A stretch of 64,000 nucleotides of DNA from Phlebotomus papatasi (lineage: Eukaryota; Arthropoda; Insecta; Diptera; Psychodidae), in NCBI RefSeq assembly GCF_024763615.1, contig NC_077223.1:84134627-84198626 (forward strand). The letters are read 5' to 3'. Within the stretch, counting starts at the first letter, position 1. Each line of letters starts with the position of its first letter. Shown here one piece after another: positions 1 to 10,383 of the stretch. Under the pieces are notes generated by a model. It worked only from the letters and a program-made list of their open reading frames with translations. It did no database searches and was not told where the DNA came from. The translations under genes and the position numbers were made by a program.

Positions 1-323
1 AGGAACTGCTTGAGGAGAATAATGTCATGACGATTGACAAAGCTAATAAGATTTTGTATGAGCATAGAGAGTATCAGAAATTTCTGGAGATAAAATTAGC
101 AAGGGAGAAACGTAGGGTATTCCTGTCAAAAAGACGAGAATCCAAGAGAGTAGCTGAAAAGATCATCCATGATGTTGCTGATGAAGTTGTTCTGATAAGC
201 ACAGTGGCGGAAGAAATAGAAAGGAAATGGAGACAAATGCGTCGAGATCCGGAAAGGAGGAATTTGTCCCATGAAATAGCCAAAGGGCTAGTCAAATTCT
301 TCCAGGAGAATGATATAAAATAA
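1..323 (+). CDS. 3' end of an unidentified gene (partial CDS, at least 107 codons)
   Basis: The frame is open from base 3 to the TAA at 321-323, so the gene enters from the left edge; the internal Met at 27 need not be the start. The visible C-terminus is highly charged (Lys, Arg and Glu rich), with no membrane segment or Cys/His cluster, and looks helical or coiled-coil. I do not recognise the family. A canonical AATAAA (319-324) overlaps the stop codon, so the 3'UTR would be very short. The opposite strand carries a Listerin exon whose splice donor is only 20 bp away (343/342). Because Listerin must continue beyond the left edge, this gene's 3' end lies antisense inside a Listerin intron. 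Being a coding terminal exon is likely but unproven. Confidence 0.55.
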   Translation, partial: ELLEENNVMTIDKANKILYEHREYQKFLEIKLAREKRRVFLSKRRESKRVAEKIIHDVADEVVLISTVAEEIERKWRQMRRDPERRNLSHEIAKGLVKFFQENDIK

Positions 324-343
324 ATTTTTCTAAATGCACTTAC

Positions 344-973
344 TTGCAATTTGCTTCTTCTCCATCACACTGAACATTGTTTCTCCGAGTGGTACTTTGG
401 TATCCCAATTCTTCAGGACATCCAGCGGCATCAGCCGGAAGAGTGTTGGCAGGATCACATGTTCAAATTTGCAATCAACTATCCACTGGGCATACAACGA
501 TCTCAATTCTGATGGTGCTCGACGGCAGAAGTTCACAGCAAAGTCCCACAGAAGAAGGTACGAGATGGCCTTGTTCCGAGGAAATTCCGGCAAATCACTC
601 AATTCATTGACCTTGAACGTAAACTCCCTCACATACTCAGCAATTCCCTCATTGTGCTGATCAATGTGCCGCCGGAAGAAAACCCCCAGAACATGCCAGG
701 AATTGTCACTCTTTTGCTGTTCCTGCTCATTTCGCCTATTGAGCACTTCCACATCGCCAGAAATGAGGCTGGGCGTTAATTTGTGCAGGAGACTTGAAGC
801 TGCAATGCGCACAGAATGATTCTCATGAGCCAGGCAGGTAAGGCAAAAATCTGTGAGATCATTCTGAGAGATCTTCCCATCGACTTTCTTTCCCACAATC
901 ACATAATTCATATTTAGTTCCTCAACGCACGGACTCAGACTGTCCAGCAGGTAACTCTTCCACTTGCTGTCAC
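344..973 (-). CDS. Ltn1: Listerin E3 ubiquitin ligase, exon 3 (C-terminal part of the HEAT repeat region)
   Basis: This minus-strand exon follows a TTTCAG acceptor (ending at 974) and stops at a GTAAGT donor (343). Its first two bases (GT) complete the Gly codon left as a single G by the 18365 exon end, giving continuous protein across the join (..VQDTKG / DSKWKSYLLD..). It encodes about 209 residues, including a 'HENHSVRIAASSLLHKL' segment typical of a HEAT helix pair. It ends in phase 1 and needs a further exon. The RWD-like and RING regions expected at the Listerin C-terminus are not found in 1-343 on this strand, so they lie outside the window. The apparent in-frame stop just after the donor is intronic. 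Confidence 0.85.
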
Positions 974-1270
974 CTGAAAGGACATCAAAATAAATTGACT
1001 AATGGGGAGAACTTGGAAAGTTCTGGGTAATACAATTAGGATACAATAAGTGTATTTTAAAAATTTGAAACCAGGGTAAATTAAGCTAATTCAAAACCTG
1101 CTCTAAATGGAAATTTTTCGCTACTCCAAATGGAAACGTCATTGTTTTCATGATAAATACAGTACTAAATTGCTATATTTATATATTTTCTATACCACAG
1201 TTTCATTATTTAGTTAATTTTGCTCCAATTAAAGCGAAAATCCATTTATTTTCACAAATTTTAATTTGTT

Positions 1271-1921
1271 ATGCTCTCAATTCTTCCGGTGTTCGTCAGA
1301 AGGGTATTCCTCTTTTCAAATTAAAAGAATCTGTTTTTTCTCCAAAGCTTTCAACCCTTGGTATGGGTCTTCTTCAGTGGGTCAGTTTAGAAACTTTTAA
1401 ATATTTGAAAAACGTCTAACGTCTGACTAAATTTATGCATCGCCACATTCACTCTAACTTTTTTCCGGGGATTCTCTCTGTTTTATTAATTTTAAACTAT
1501 TTTATTTGATTTTGCTTTTTTAAAATTTTTCTGGTACTCGCTGTGTTAATCTTTCACTGTCGCTTTGTCTACAAAGCGTACGTGAAAGTAGACAAAGCGA
1601 CAGTGAAAGATTAACACAGCGAGTACCAGAAAAATTTTAAAAAAGCAAAATCAAATAAAATAGTTTAAAATTAATAAAACAGAGAGAATCCCCGGGAAAA
1701 AGTTAGAGTGAATGTGGCGATGCATAAATTTAGTCAGACGTTAGACGTTTTTCAAATATTTAAAAGTTTCTAAACTGACCCACTGAAGAAGACCCATACC
1801 AAGGGTTGAAAGCTTTGGAGAAAAAACAGATTCTTTTAATTTGAAAAGAGGAATACCCTTCTGATGAACACCGGAAGAATTGAGAGCATAAAGTTCCCCG
1901 TCAGACTCCAAAAGAAAGAAG
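1271..1921. repeat. Near-perfect 302-bp inverted repeat (hairpin) inserted in element copy 1
   Basis: The arms 1271-1572 and 1588-1889 are reverse complements with no indels and only two mismatches that I can find, separated by a 15-nt loop (AAAGCGTACGTGAAA). A 32-nt tail (1890-1921) follows the right arm. The insertion is bordered by an 11-bp direct repeat, TTTAATTTGTT (1260-1270 and 1922-1932), which occurs once in the uninterrupted relative near 50686. Each arm carries a roughly 50-codon open frame ending '..LETFKYLKNV', unlike the surrounding AT-rich sequence. It could be a foldback transposon, an inverted-duplicated retrocopy, or a hairpin-RNA (endo-siRNA) precursor. Confidence 0.8.
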
Positions 1922-2471
1922 TTTAATTTGTTAATTTGTCAGAAAAATTAATAGTTTACCTTTTCACTATGAAATTTTTCATCGATCGACCATGTTTTCC
2001 AATGAAAAACACAATAAGGTGACTGTTGTTTATTCGTTTTGTTTAACATTTATGTCATATTTCTGGATAATTTTAGTTTAATTAAGTACTAATCTTTATT
2101 GCTAACGGTACGCGAAGTTTTCAAATGAAATAGGGTCATTTGCCTAAAGAGAGACAGTTTGGAAAGTTGGACAAAGCAGTGTGGAATGTGAGACACCTCC
2201 TTAAAAACTTGATAATAAATCAATTAAATATTTAAATTTTCGATAAAAAGATTATTAAACTTTATTTTATGATTATTTCAGAAGTTAAAAATGCAAAAAT
2301 CGTTATAAAACAATCAAAGGGTGACTTGTAAGAAGAATTTAAAAAATGTATTGCATGCGTGATATTCATAACCTTGACACGGTAGTTGTCATTTTCTCTG
2401 TTTCTTATGGAAGTTGCTAAGAAAATATCAAAGTGTTTAGTTTGATTTTTCGGCATAATTTGTGAAATATT

Positions 2472-3966
2472 ACACTATGCAACACGGTTTTTGTCTCAGA
2501 AGTCTCACTCGGTACTTTTGATAGAGTCGAGTCTCCTGATTAAGAATATGGTTTTGGTTTTGCACAATCACGTCACAATTATTTTTATTAATACTTTTAT
2601 ATTTTTTCTGCTTTGCCTTACATTATCCTTTATATCACAGGTTCTAGCGAACAGAATTTAAAAGGTGTGGGTCCATTGGAAAGGTCATTAATTGTGCTTC
2701 AATTTTGAACAATACAAAAAACTTTGTAAAACCACTCCTTCAGTGTGTAAAATTGGAGTTTCACTAAGAATTACAGAAAAAATGGTCTTTGAGTGAGGTT
2801 GTAAAAAATTGTATAAAATAAACTAAACAAAATAATAAAAATCCATTGACACCAGACGATAGGCACCATTTAGGACTACAATTTTGTTCATAGAAGACAT
2901 CGCGCTATAATCACTCTAAATGCCTCATTTGTTGGTTTTTGTCATTTTCCAAAAATATGAAATACCTATTTTAGAGCAAATTCCCTAAAGATAACTGAGA
3001 AAATATCTTTTAGAACTTACGTGAAACATACCTAAATGTTGATATTCTTCTTTAAATTGATCGGGGGACCATCAACATAATTTTCATTTCTATCCCCAAT
3101 CAACATTCAGCCGCAAGAAAAATCCCCTAAACTCCTTTTGGGATGCTCTTTTATTATAAGTAGAAAAAGTATCAGCGGACATTTCGCGAACATATTTCAA
3201 TGACTTTAGATCGTACTTTCACTTAAAATTAACCTCTACTAGAAATAGTATTAGATGGATGGATAGAAATAAACAGAAACAAAATTTCTATTCTTAAAAG
3301 GTAAACTGAGAGCTTCGTATTGAGGGTTGATTTGGGATGTAAATGAAAATTATGTTGATGGTCCCCCGATCAATTTAAAGAAGAATCTCAACTTTTAGGT
3401 ATGTTTCACGTAAGTTTTAAAAGATATTTTCTCAGTTATCTTTAGGGAATTTGCTCTAAAATAGATATTTCATATTTTCGGAAAATGACAAAAACCAACA
3501 AATGAGGCATTTAGAGTGATCGGAGCGCGATGTCTCAGATGAACAAAATTGTAGTCCTGAGTGTTGCCTATCGCCTAGTGTCAATGGATTTTTAATATTT
3601 TGTTTAGTTTATTTTATACAAATTTTTAAAACCTCACTTTAAGACCATTTTTTCTGTAATTCTTAGAAAAACTCCAATTTTACACACTGAAGGAGTGGTT
3701 TTACAAAGTTTTTTGTATTGTTCAAAATTGAAGCACAATTAATGACCTTTCCAACAGACCTACACTTTTTAAATTCTGTTCGCTAGAACCTGTGATATAA
3801 AGGATAATGTAAGGCAAAGCAGAAAAAATATAAAAGTATAAAAAAAAAATTGTGACGTGATTGAGCAAAACCAAAACCATATTCTTAATCAGGAGACTCG
3901 ACTCTATCAAACGTACCATGTGAGACCTCTGAGACAGAAAAAAGTTGTCAATTTGTTGCATAGTGT
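2472..3966. mobile_element. Long-TIR foldback element (about 640-bp arms)
   Basis: The left arm (2472-3105) and right arm (about 3322-3966) are diverged reverse complements around a unique centre of about 215 bp. The ends begin ACACTATGCAAC, and TATT flanks both sides (2468-2471 and 3967-3970), a possible 4-bp target duplication. No transposase is encoded. It interrupts the 1074-4369 element. Confidence 0.75.
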
Positions 3967-4495
3967 TATTAAGTCCGTAGTGAAAATCGAAGAAAATACA
4001 TCTATTTAAAAGGTGAAGAAGGTGAAGAAGGATAAGAACAAATCCTGCACTCAAGCGCAACTCAACAAGGTTTAGGAAGCCTTTCGTCGCGGTTTCACTT
4101 TCACTGTTTGTCTCCAATTAGAAAATTTCCGTTGTCTCCATTTGGATTAATTTGTTTCCAATGCCAGCATTTTATTCTCGCGTATTTTTCTTGCATTTAA
4201 GAAGTTTTCAAATTATATCTAAAGAATTTTCACTAAACAGTAACATTCTAGAAAAGTCAAGGTGCAAATTTATGTAATTCTCTACAGAAAAAAATTTAAC
4301 TTAATGTGTTGAATCTTCTGTTAAATTTAAAGCATCTGGAAATGGTTTTGAATTAGGACATTTACCCTATCCTGAAAAATGTACATAACTAAAAAATGTA
4401 AAATCGAACCAAGAAATTAGGATGTCAACTCAATCGTAACTTCAGAGATGTGGAAATATTTGTACTTTTTTCCGACTGCTTTCAAAGCGATAATT

Positions 4496-4760
4496 ACACT
4501 ATGCAACAAATTGACAACTTTTTTTGGCACGCGAATCTCACATGGTACGTTTGGTAGAGTCGAGTCCCTGATCAAGAATCTGTTCTATGTTTTTCTCCTA
4601 TACGTCACAATTTTCTTTAATTAATTTTTTTTTGTTTTTGCTGTTTTGTCTCATTATCAATTATTCTTCCGGTTCTAGTATACAGAACTTAATAAATGGG
4701 CATCCGTTGGAAAGGTAAGTAGTTGTGCTTCAACTTGAAAATGATTTGATATTTTTTCAA
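4496..4760 (+). mobile_element. Partial copy of the foldback element's terminal repeat
   Basis: It begins with the same ACACTATGCAAC end and follows the foldback arm (TGGTACGTTTGGTAGAGTCG, then GTTCTAGTATACAGAA) for about 260 bp before losing similarity. No matching opposite arm is seen, so this is a truncated or solo arm. Confidence 0.6.
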
Positions 4761-5009
4761 AAATTCCTTGGGGGCGGAAAAACAAAATCAAACTGAAATT
4801 TCTCAAAAATGACCTAAGAAAGCAACTTTTGAAAAATCATATTTTATCACCAATTTTACTTGTGGTAAAATTTTGAAAATCTGAAGTTTCAAGTTTTCAT
4901 GCTAATTATCCATCTGTCCGTCCGGATCTCGACAGCCTTATAGCCTCTACACACTAGGAGAAATTTCTTTAAAGAATGCCTTTTTAAAGAAAATTTCCCC
5001 TATCTTCTA

Positions 5010-5312
5010 CACTCAGCTCTTCGTTATCCGGGTGACAGCTGCCAAACACTGGCGGTTGATGTATTCAAAATTATTTTTACTAAACATGAAGTTTCTTCAG
5101 AGTGAATTAAAGTATTATTATCATTGTATCGAAGTTTTTAATACATAATTGTGATAAAAAATGAAACATAAGCATACCATGAAGAAAATTCTCTTGTTCT
5201 TTGTCAGACAGAAAATAAATTCCCACAGCACAAAATAGAAAAACCGTTAATCATTCAAAAAACCTAAATGTCATTTTGTCCCCCAGTCAGCCGGATAACG
5301 AAGAGTCGAGTG
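5010..5312. mobile_element. 303-bp TA-flanked MITE
   Basis: The TIRs CACTCAGCTCTTCGTTATCC and (right end, complemented) CACTCGACTCTTCGTTATCC lie directly inside TA dinucleotides at 5008-5009 and 5313-5314. There is no coding capacity. This is consistent with a Tc1/mariner-type non-autonomous element. Confidence 0.75.
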
Positions 5313-5678
5313 TATATTGCGGCAGACCAGCCTTGGTTGGATCAGTTGCAGTGAATGTGTATTTGTATCGACAGATCTCTTTATGCCGAACTCGTTTCTG
5401 TACCAGCCTCTCTTGTTTAGGCGGTTAATTGTCAATGGATTAGGCATTACTTTTTCATCCATTTTACTGGACTAATTCGATACGGCTGCTGAAAAATCTG
5501 CAGCTGCCGAGTTTCGAACCCGAGCTCCCCACAGCTCCATATAAACAAAAAAACACTTCGTCGGGGGCTTAAGGTTCAAATCAAGGTAATTTATATGAGC
5601 TCCTCTATAATACCTATTTGTGAAACTAATTCACAAATAATAGGCAAAAAAACTATTTGAAATATTTTAACCACTTTA

Positions 5679-6607
5679 GGGGAGACAGGGGTAGAATTAG
5701 CCAGCAAATGAAGCTTTTTTTTCGCGCATGATTTGTGAAAAAATGATAAAGTTTTTCTAATGTTTTTATGTTTCATAAGTAGCATTAAGATATTGGCTAT
5801 ATGAAACAGTGTAGCCAAAGCTCTAAAATCGTTGAGTTCTTCTAGAGAGGATAATGAAAAAAGTATGACACATTAGCTACACCTACCCCGGCCTGGGTAG
5901 ATTTAGCCACTTTCGGGGTGCTATTTGCCACCAGTTTTCCAGACGAAATTTTAAAACTGAAAATACCAAGTGTTATTTCACTTGATCCACTGAAGTCCAC
6001 TGATACTAAATATGTAACTTAAACCTAATGAAAAAGACTTTAGCCGACTTTTTTATGACATTTTTGTAATTGCGGCTAAATTGATGAAAATATCCTGAAA
6101 AAATCTATTTCACAAATTTTTCATCCGAATGGCAATATTGCTTGGAATATCAATAGTACTCTTTCATCTAACAATTATCCATGTATTAGTGAAAAATCAT
6201 TGATAGTTTTATCCGGCCACGGAAGAGTGGCTACAACTGCCCCGAGGGCTGTTTTAGTGTTTTTCATCTTATATAAAAAATTGGATAATTATTATCCAAG
6301 TGAAAAATATTTTTTAATTAGGTTTATGAAACCAGAAACGAGGTAAAACTATGAAATCTTGACTACAAACTCAGAAAACCAAATGCTGGTCCAAAAACTG
6401 AAACATCAAAACTGCAGTTTTATACCCATTTTATAAAAATGCTTCTAAATTGTAGGATAACAGGATCAGACTTATAAATATTTCTGGGAATATGGGGATG
6501 TGTTCTTACTTTCATTAAAAAATACTTTGCTCAAGGTACATTTTAAGGGAACCGAGAAAAATCCACTGTCTACTTCTGCCCCTGGCTAATTGTACCCCGG
6601 TCTCCCC
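5679..6607. mobile_element. 929-bp TA-flanked element with GGGGAGAC termini (copy 1)
   Basis: The left end is GGGGAGACAGGGGTAGAATT and the right end reads GTACCCCGGTCTCCCC. TA flanks both ends (5677-5678, 6608-6609). The interior is AT-rich without a credible ORF. A longer member of the same terminal family is at 45850-47217. Confidence 0.75.
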
Positions 6608-6944
6608 TAATAGTCTGAGACGATTGGGTATTTCATTTCAAATGAATAAATCTTGCAGGCCTCCTTATTCTCAGCCAGTTTAGAAAGACATACGGAGTAG
6701 ATTCCTAGGCAATATCTTTAACTTTATTAGAAGACTTTTCTGGGAAATCTTTTTTAAATTATGAGCATGACAATATCAATGGAGCTGCGATCTCTTAACA
6801 TGAAAAGTATCTCCTAGTTAACAGCAACAAAGTTCCGAACGTGATATTTGCAACTGAAACTATCTACATCAACTGCTGGGAGGAAGCGCATACCCGTAAC
6901 TTCTATCCGTGATCTGAGTCTTTCATAACTAATATCATAACCAT

Positions 6945-7389
6945 CACAGAAAACAATATTTCGTAAAAATGTTCGTAAATGTAAGATTTCCCAGAAAAGC
7001 TATGCAAGCCATGCAAGCCATTGTGAGAAGGCGTCGACCTCGAGACAGACCTAGGACAAGGTGGCTGAATTAAATTCAGAATCTTGCGTGGGAGCGCTTC
7101 GGGATCGAACCCGAACGTCTTCCTGAAGTGGCGGAGGATCGACAAGCGTGGGCTGCTAATTTGGATGTCATGGGCCCGCGACCCCAATAGGGATAAGCGG
7201 TTGAAAATGAATGAATGAATGTTCGTAAATGTTTGTAAATTCCTACTGGGGACTTACTAAATGTTCGTAAATTGTAAAACCCACAAACAAGATCGTAAAA
7301 GTTACACAATTTACGAGCATTTCGTAAGTCTCCAATAGGAATTCACGCAAATATTTACGAATAATTTTATGAAATCTTCTTTTTCTGTG
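6945..7389. mobile_element. Palindromic MITE split by a LINE fragment
   Basis: The left half has repeated TTCGTAAAT motifs and ATTCCTACTGGGGACTTAC; the right half mirrors them (GTAAGTCTCCAATAGGAATT). The ends are CACAGAAAA and TTTTTCTGTG. The left part is interrupted at 6983-7218 by a 5'-truncated LINE. Confidence 0.6.
6983..7218 (+). pseudogene. 5'-truncated non-LTR retrotransposon (LINE) 3' end
   Basis: The frame from 7017 reads a typical LINE C-terminal tail, with 'RPRTRWLN' followed after an in-frame TAA by 'IQNLAWERFGIEPE' and 'AEDRQAWAANLDVMG', to a TAG at 7188-7190. The element ends in a short GAAT repeat. A 14-bp direct repeat, ATGTTCGTAAATGT, flanks it (6969-6982 and 7219-7232), as expected for target-primed insertion. 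The internal stop makes it dead. The tail resembles RTE/CR1-type elements, but the clade is not certain. Confidence 0.75.
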
Positions 7390-8450
7390 TAAGTTAGATT
7401 AGGAAAGAAACAACGTCTTGAAGACCGCAAAGCTAGCTAACAACTAAGCGCGACTTTCTCCACCACGCTTGTTCCAAATGGAAAACCTTAACATTCATTC
7501 TATAACATCCCTCGTGCAAAAGTCGCGCATTCATTACTAAATAATTGTTTTACTATTTCAATAATGCAAATTTGTGTGACGTTATAAAACACAATGAAGA
7601 ATTCTTAGAATAGCATCATTGATAATATACTCAACAATCGTCATTTTGCCACGAATTTCTTAGAGGAGATTACCCAAAGTACGGCACGCTTTAAGAGCTT
7701 TTATAAATTGAAATTTTATTATAAATTTCTTCGAGATCGTAAAAATTTCGTGTGCAACAGAAATATCAAAAATATTCTCATAATGCGAATTGAAATAGTT
7801 AAGATTTGCGTGATGGAAATCATTCGAAATATAATATTGGATAGATTGGATAGTTCTGAAATTATTCACAGAAGACTTTTAGGCTCAACGACCACTAATA
7901 TCTTTTATGAGTTTTCAACGACCCTCCCCGTTCTGAATTTCATGTTAATTTTATTCATAACTTCGTATTTCTGAGCATAATTCGATTTCATCTTTGCGCT
8001 GTTGCAATTATGAATTTATTATGCAATTATGCTATAGAACTTGTTTTTTGAAATGGAATACTGAGGCTCAATGATAAAAAAGGCTCCAAATTGATGACTT
8101 CAGCTGTATCTTTTTTTGGAGACTGCAGAGAACTATGACAGGAGACAGGACATATGGTGGCGATTCAAAGTAATGGAGCGCAGAACCCGCATTTCCGGGA
8201 TGTCTCATATCATGGATTATTAGAAGACTAGGAAGATCTGTTGATTTTTTTGAGATATGAGAATTGCAATCCTTGTTTTTCTGTCAGAATCGGGAATTGA
8301 AAGAGGCAATGAAACTGTCATGAATTGTAAGCCTTTTTATGTACCTGATTTTTTTATATGCATAATGTATTAATGCCTCTACATAAAATAAATAACAATA
8401 ATAATAACATTGTCAGTATCACTGATCATACTCAATGAAATTCTGGATAG

Positions 8451-8487
8451 TATAAATAAGCAAGGAAGGTATTGACAAACCATCAGT
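8451..8487 (+). promoter_or_regulatory. Core promoter of protease gene 1 (TATA + arthropod Inr)
   Basis: TATAAATA starts at 8451 and an arthropod initiator TCAGT lies at 8483-8487, about 34 bp downstream. The start codon follows at 8555. The same arrangement is kept in the second gene. Confidence 0.75.
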
Positions 8488-8554
8488 TCTTCACAAGCAA
8501 TCGTGTGAACAAGACAACCTTCCCAAAAAAGAAAATAATACTTCAATTTAAAAA

Positions 8555-9509
8555 ATGTTTCTTCTAAAATCAATCTGTGCCTTGACAGTCATTGCCTTTG
8601 TTGCAGCTTCAGTTCTTAATAAACCAAAGAAGGATAGCAGAATTGTGGGTGGAGAAGTGGCAGCCGAAGGATCAGCACCCTACCAAGTATCTATTCAACT
8701 AAGCAAGGACCACATCTGTGGAGGAGCTCTAATTGACAAGAGATGGGTCCTTACTGCTGCTCACTGCCTTCACGGATTTAATCCTGATTCCGTGACCATT
8801 CTGGTTGGAACTAATGACCTCAATAGCGGAGGAGTGCGATACAGATGTGAGAAGTTCATCATTCACAGCCGGTAAGATTTAATGAAAAGGAGCTAATCCA
8901 GAGAACATGGTAACTTCGCCAAACTAGCGTTGGCGGCGTTCGCATCGCAATGTCTCAAACTATTCTAAACGTTTATCAACAAATGTTCCTTAAGTTTAAA
9001 TAGGCGATCGCTTGCCGAACTTTCTCTATTCTGCAAACTTTATATCAATACTTCCTTTTAGATACAACCGACCAGAATTTGCCAACGATGTTGGTTTAAT
9101 CAAGCTCAAGACCAACGTTCAACTCGATGATAAAATCAATACCATCGAATATGACTACAGAGCCGTTCCCGATGGAGCTGTCGTGAGACTGACTGGATGG
9201 GGTCGCCTTTCTGCCGGAGGTCCAATTCCCAATCTCCTGCAAACTATCAATCTCACCTACGTCAACCATGAAGAGTGCCAAAAATACTACGGACCCAACA
9301 GATCTGTAGTAGACATTGGCCACTTGTGCACCTTCCAGGGCAAAGGTCAGGGAGCCTGCAACGGTGACAGTGGAAGTCCCTTGGTCTACAAAAATCGCGT
9401 AGTTGCCCTAACCAATTGGGGAATCCCTTGCGCTGTAGGAATGCCTGATGCCCATTGCAGGGTGTCCTACTACCACGACTGGATTCGTACAACCATAAAT
9501 TCCAACTAA
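8555..9509 (+). CDS. Chymotrypsin/brachyurin-type secreted serine protease 1 (2 exons, 254 aa)
   Basis: Exons are 8555-8871 and 9062-9509, joined within an Arg codon (CG|A) across a 190-bp intron. The protein has a signal peptide (residues 1 to about 18), a short activation peptide cut after Arg29, and the mature N-terminus IVGG (S1 family). Catalytic residues are His70 (TAAHC), Asp115 (NDVGLIKL) and Ser209 (GDSGSPL). Six cysteines match the three standard disulfides, and an extra Cys (238) occurs at chymotrypsin position 229. The pocket has Gly203 (position 189) and Asp235 (position 226), the pair known from crab collagenase and fire ant chymotrypsin, so cleavage is probably chymotrypsin-like or broad and not tryptic. 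The probable role is digestive, in the gut lumen. AATAAA is at 9572-9577. The gene lies antisense in Listerin intron 2. Confidence 0.92.
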
Positions 9510-10383
9510 AAAGTAATTGTAAAAACTTTTGGCTTCCACTTATCTCGGTATTTGGAGACCATTTGAAAATGAATAAAAAAAAATTTCTTAACTTTAAATA
9601 TTTATCTTTTTCTATATCGTTTTTTTTTAGAGGAAATTAAAAAGTTTTGCGTAACAATTAATAAGGCTTTTACATTGAAAAAAATATCAAAATATCTGTA
9701 AAAATACACATTACTTTTTAAAAATTTAATAAAAAAAAAAGAAAAATATTTTTCAAGAAAAATATCACAGAAAAAGAAATGAAAATTGTGGACTTCGGCG
9801 CTCTCTACTCAAGGTGAGTAATAAAAATAATTATTTGCATAGCCTATTGAAGTCAATAGGTATCGATTACCAAATAACAAATAACTTGACAAAAGCTGAG
9901 TTTAATTGGTTTGTTTAAGTCGTTTATTATTTCTTTCAGAATATTCCATGTAGATTCTAGAAAACCTTATAGCTTCAAAAACCCGGCTAACGTTAGGCAA
10001 GGTGTTAAAGGGATTGTATCATTTTCATAAATTTTGGAAGTAGAGTAGTTCTACTTCTACAACTTAAGGCATTGTATTAGGTTAAGTACTTAATTAAGCA
10101 CTTAATATGTACTTAATTAATGTGTTAGCCAGGAAATTTTGCTAACAGTTTATTTCTCAAATCGAAATTTTCTTTTAGCTCCCAATTGAAAAAGAAATTT
10201 ATTTATTTAAGAAATTTTGTTTTGAACAAATAATTGAGGAGTTCAGAGCAAAAAAAAAACGCTATTTTAATAGGGAAATGCATACTACTTAAAGTTTTTT
10301 TGCTCCGAACGCCTCAATTATAAATTTGATGATTGAGTTTTACTAGAATCCGTATTCCCACAATTCGTTCTGAATTTCATATA

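Larger units (their letters stand above)
1074..4369. mobile_element. Inverted-repeat DNA element, copy 1, disrupted by two nested insertions
   Basis: The ends are inverted repeats of about 24 bp: GGGTAAATTAAGCTAATTC on the left, and the complement of GAATTAGGACATTTACCC on the right. The family resemblance is fixed by an 866-bp uninterrupted relative at 50490-51355 that aligns along the first about 200 bp, about 1920-2125, and the last about 350 bp. The extra length comes mainly from the hairpin at 1271-1921 and the foldback at 2472-3966. There is no transposase ORF, so it is a non-autonomous (MITE-like) element. Confidence 0.75.

Noticed and set aside
1150..1419. 89-aa plus-strand ORF
   Set aside because: It crosses from the host repeat into the hairpin arm, so as a whole it is not a gene; only the arm part may derive from a real coding sequence.
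3722..4117. 131-aa minus-strand ORF
   Set aside because: Runs across the foldback arm and its flank; no family resemblance, and a repeat origin explains it.
5505..5530. TTTCGAACCCGAGCTCC, resembling an inverted tRNA T-arm
   Set aside because: No partner D-arm or acceptor stem could be found around it.
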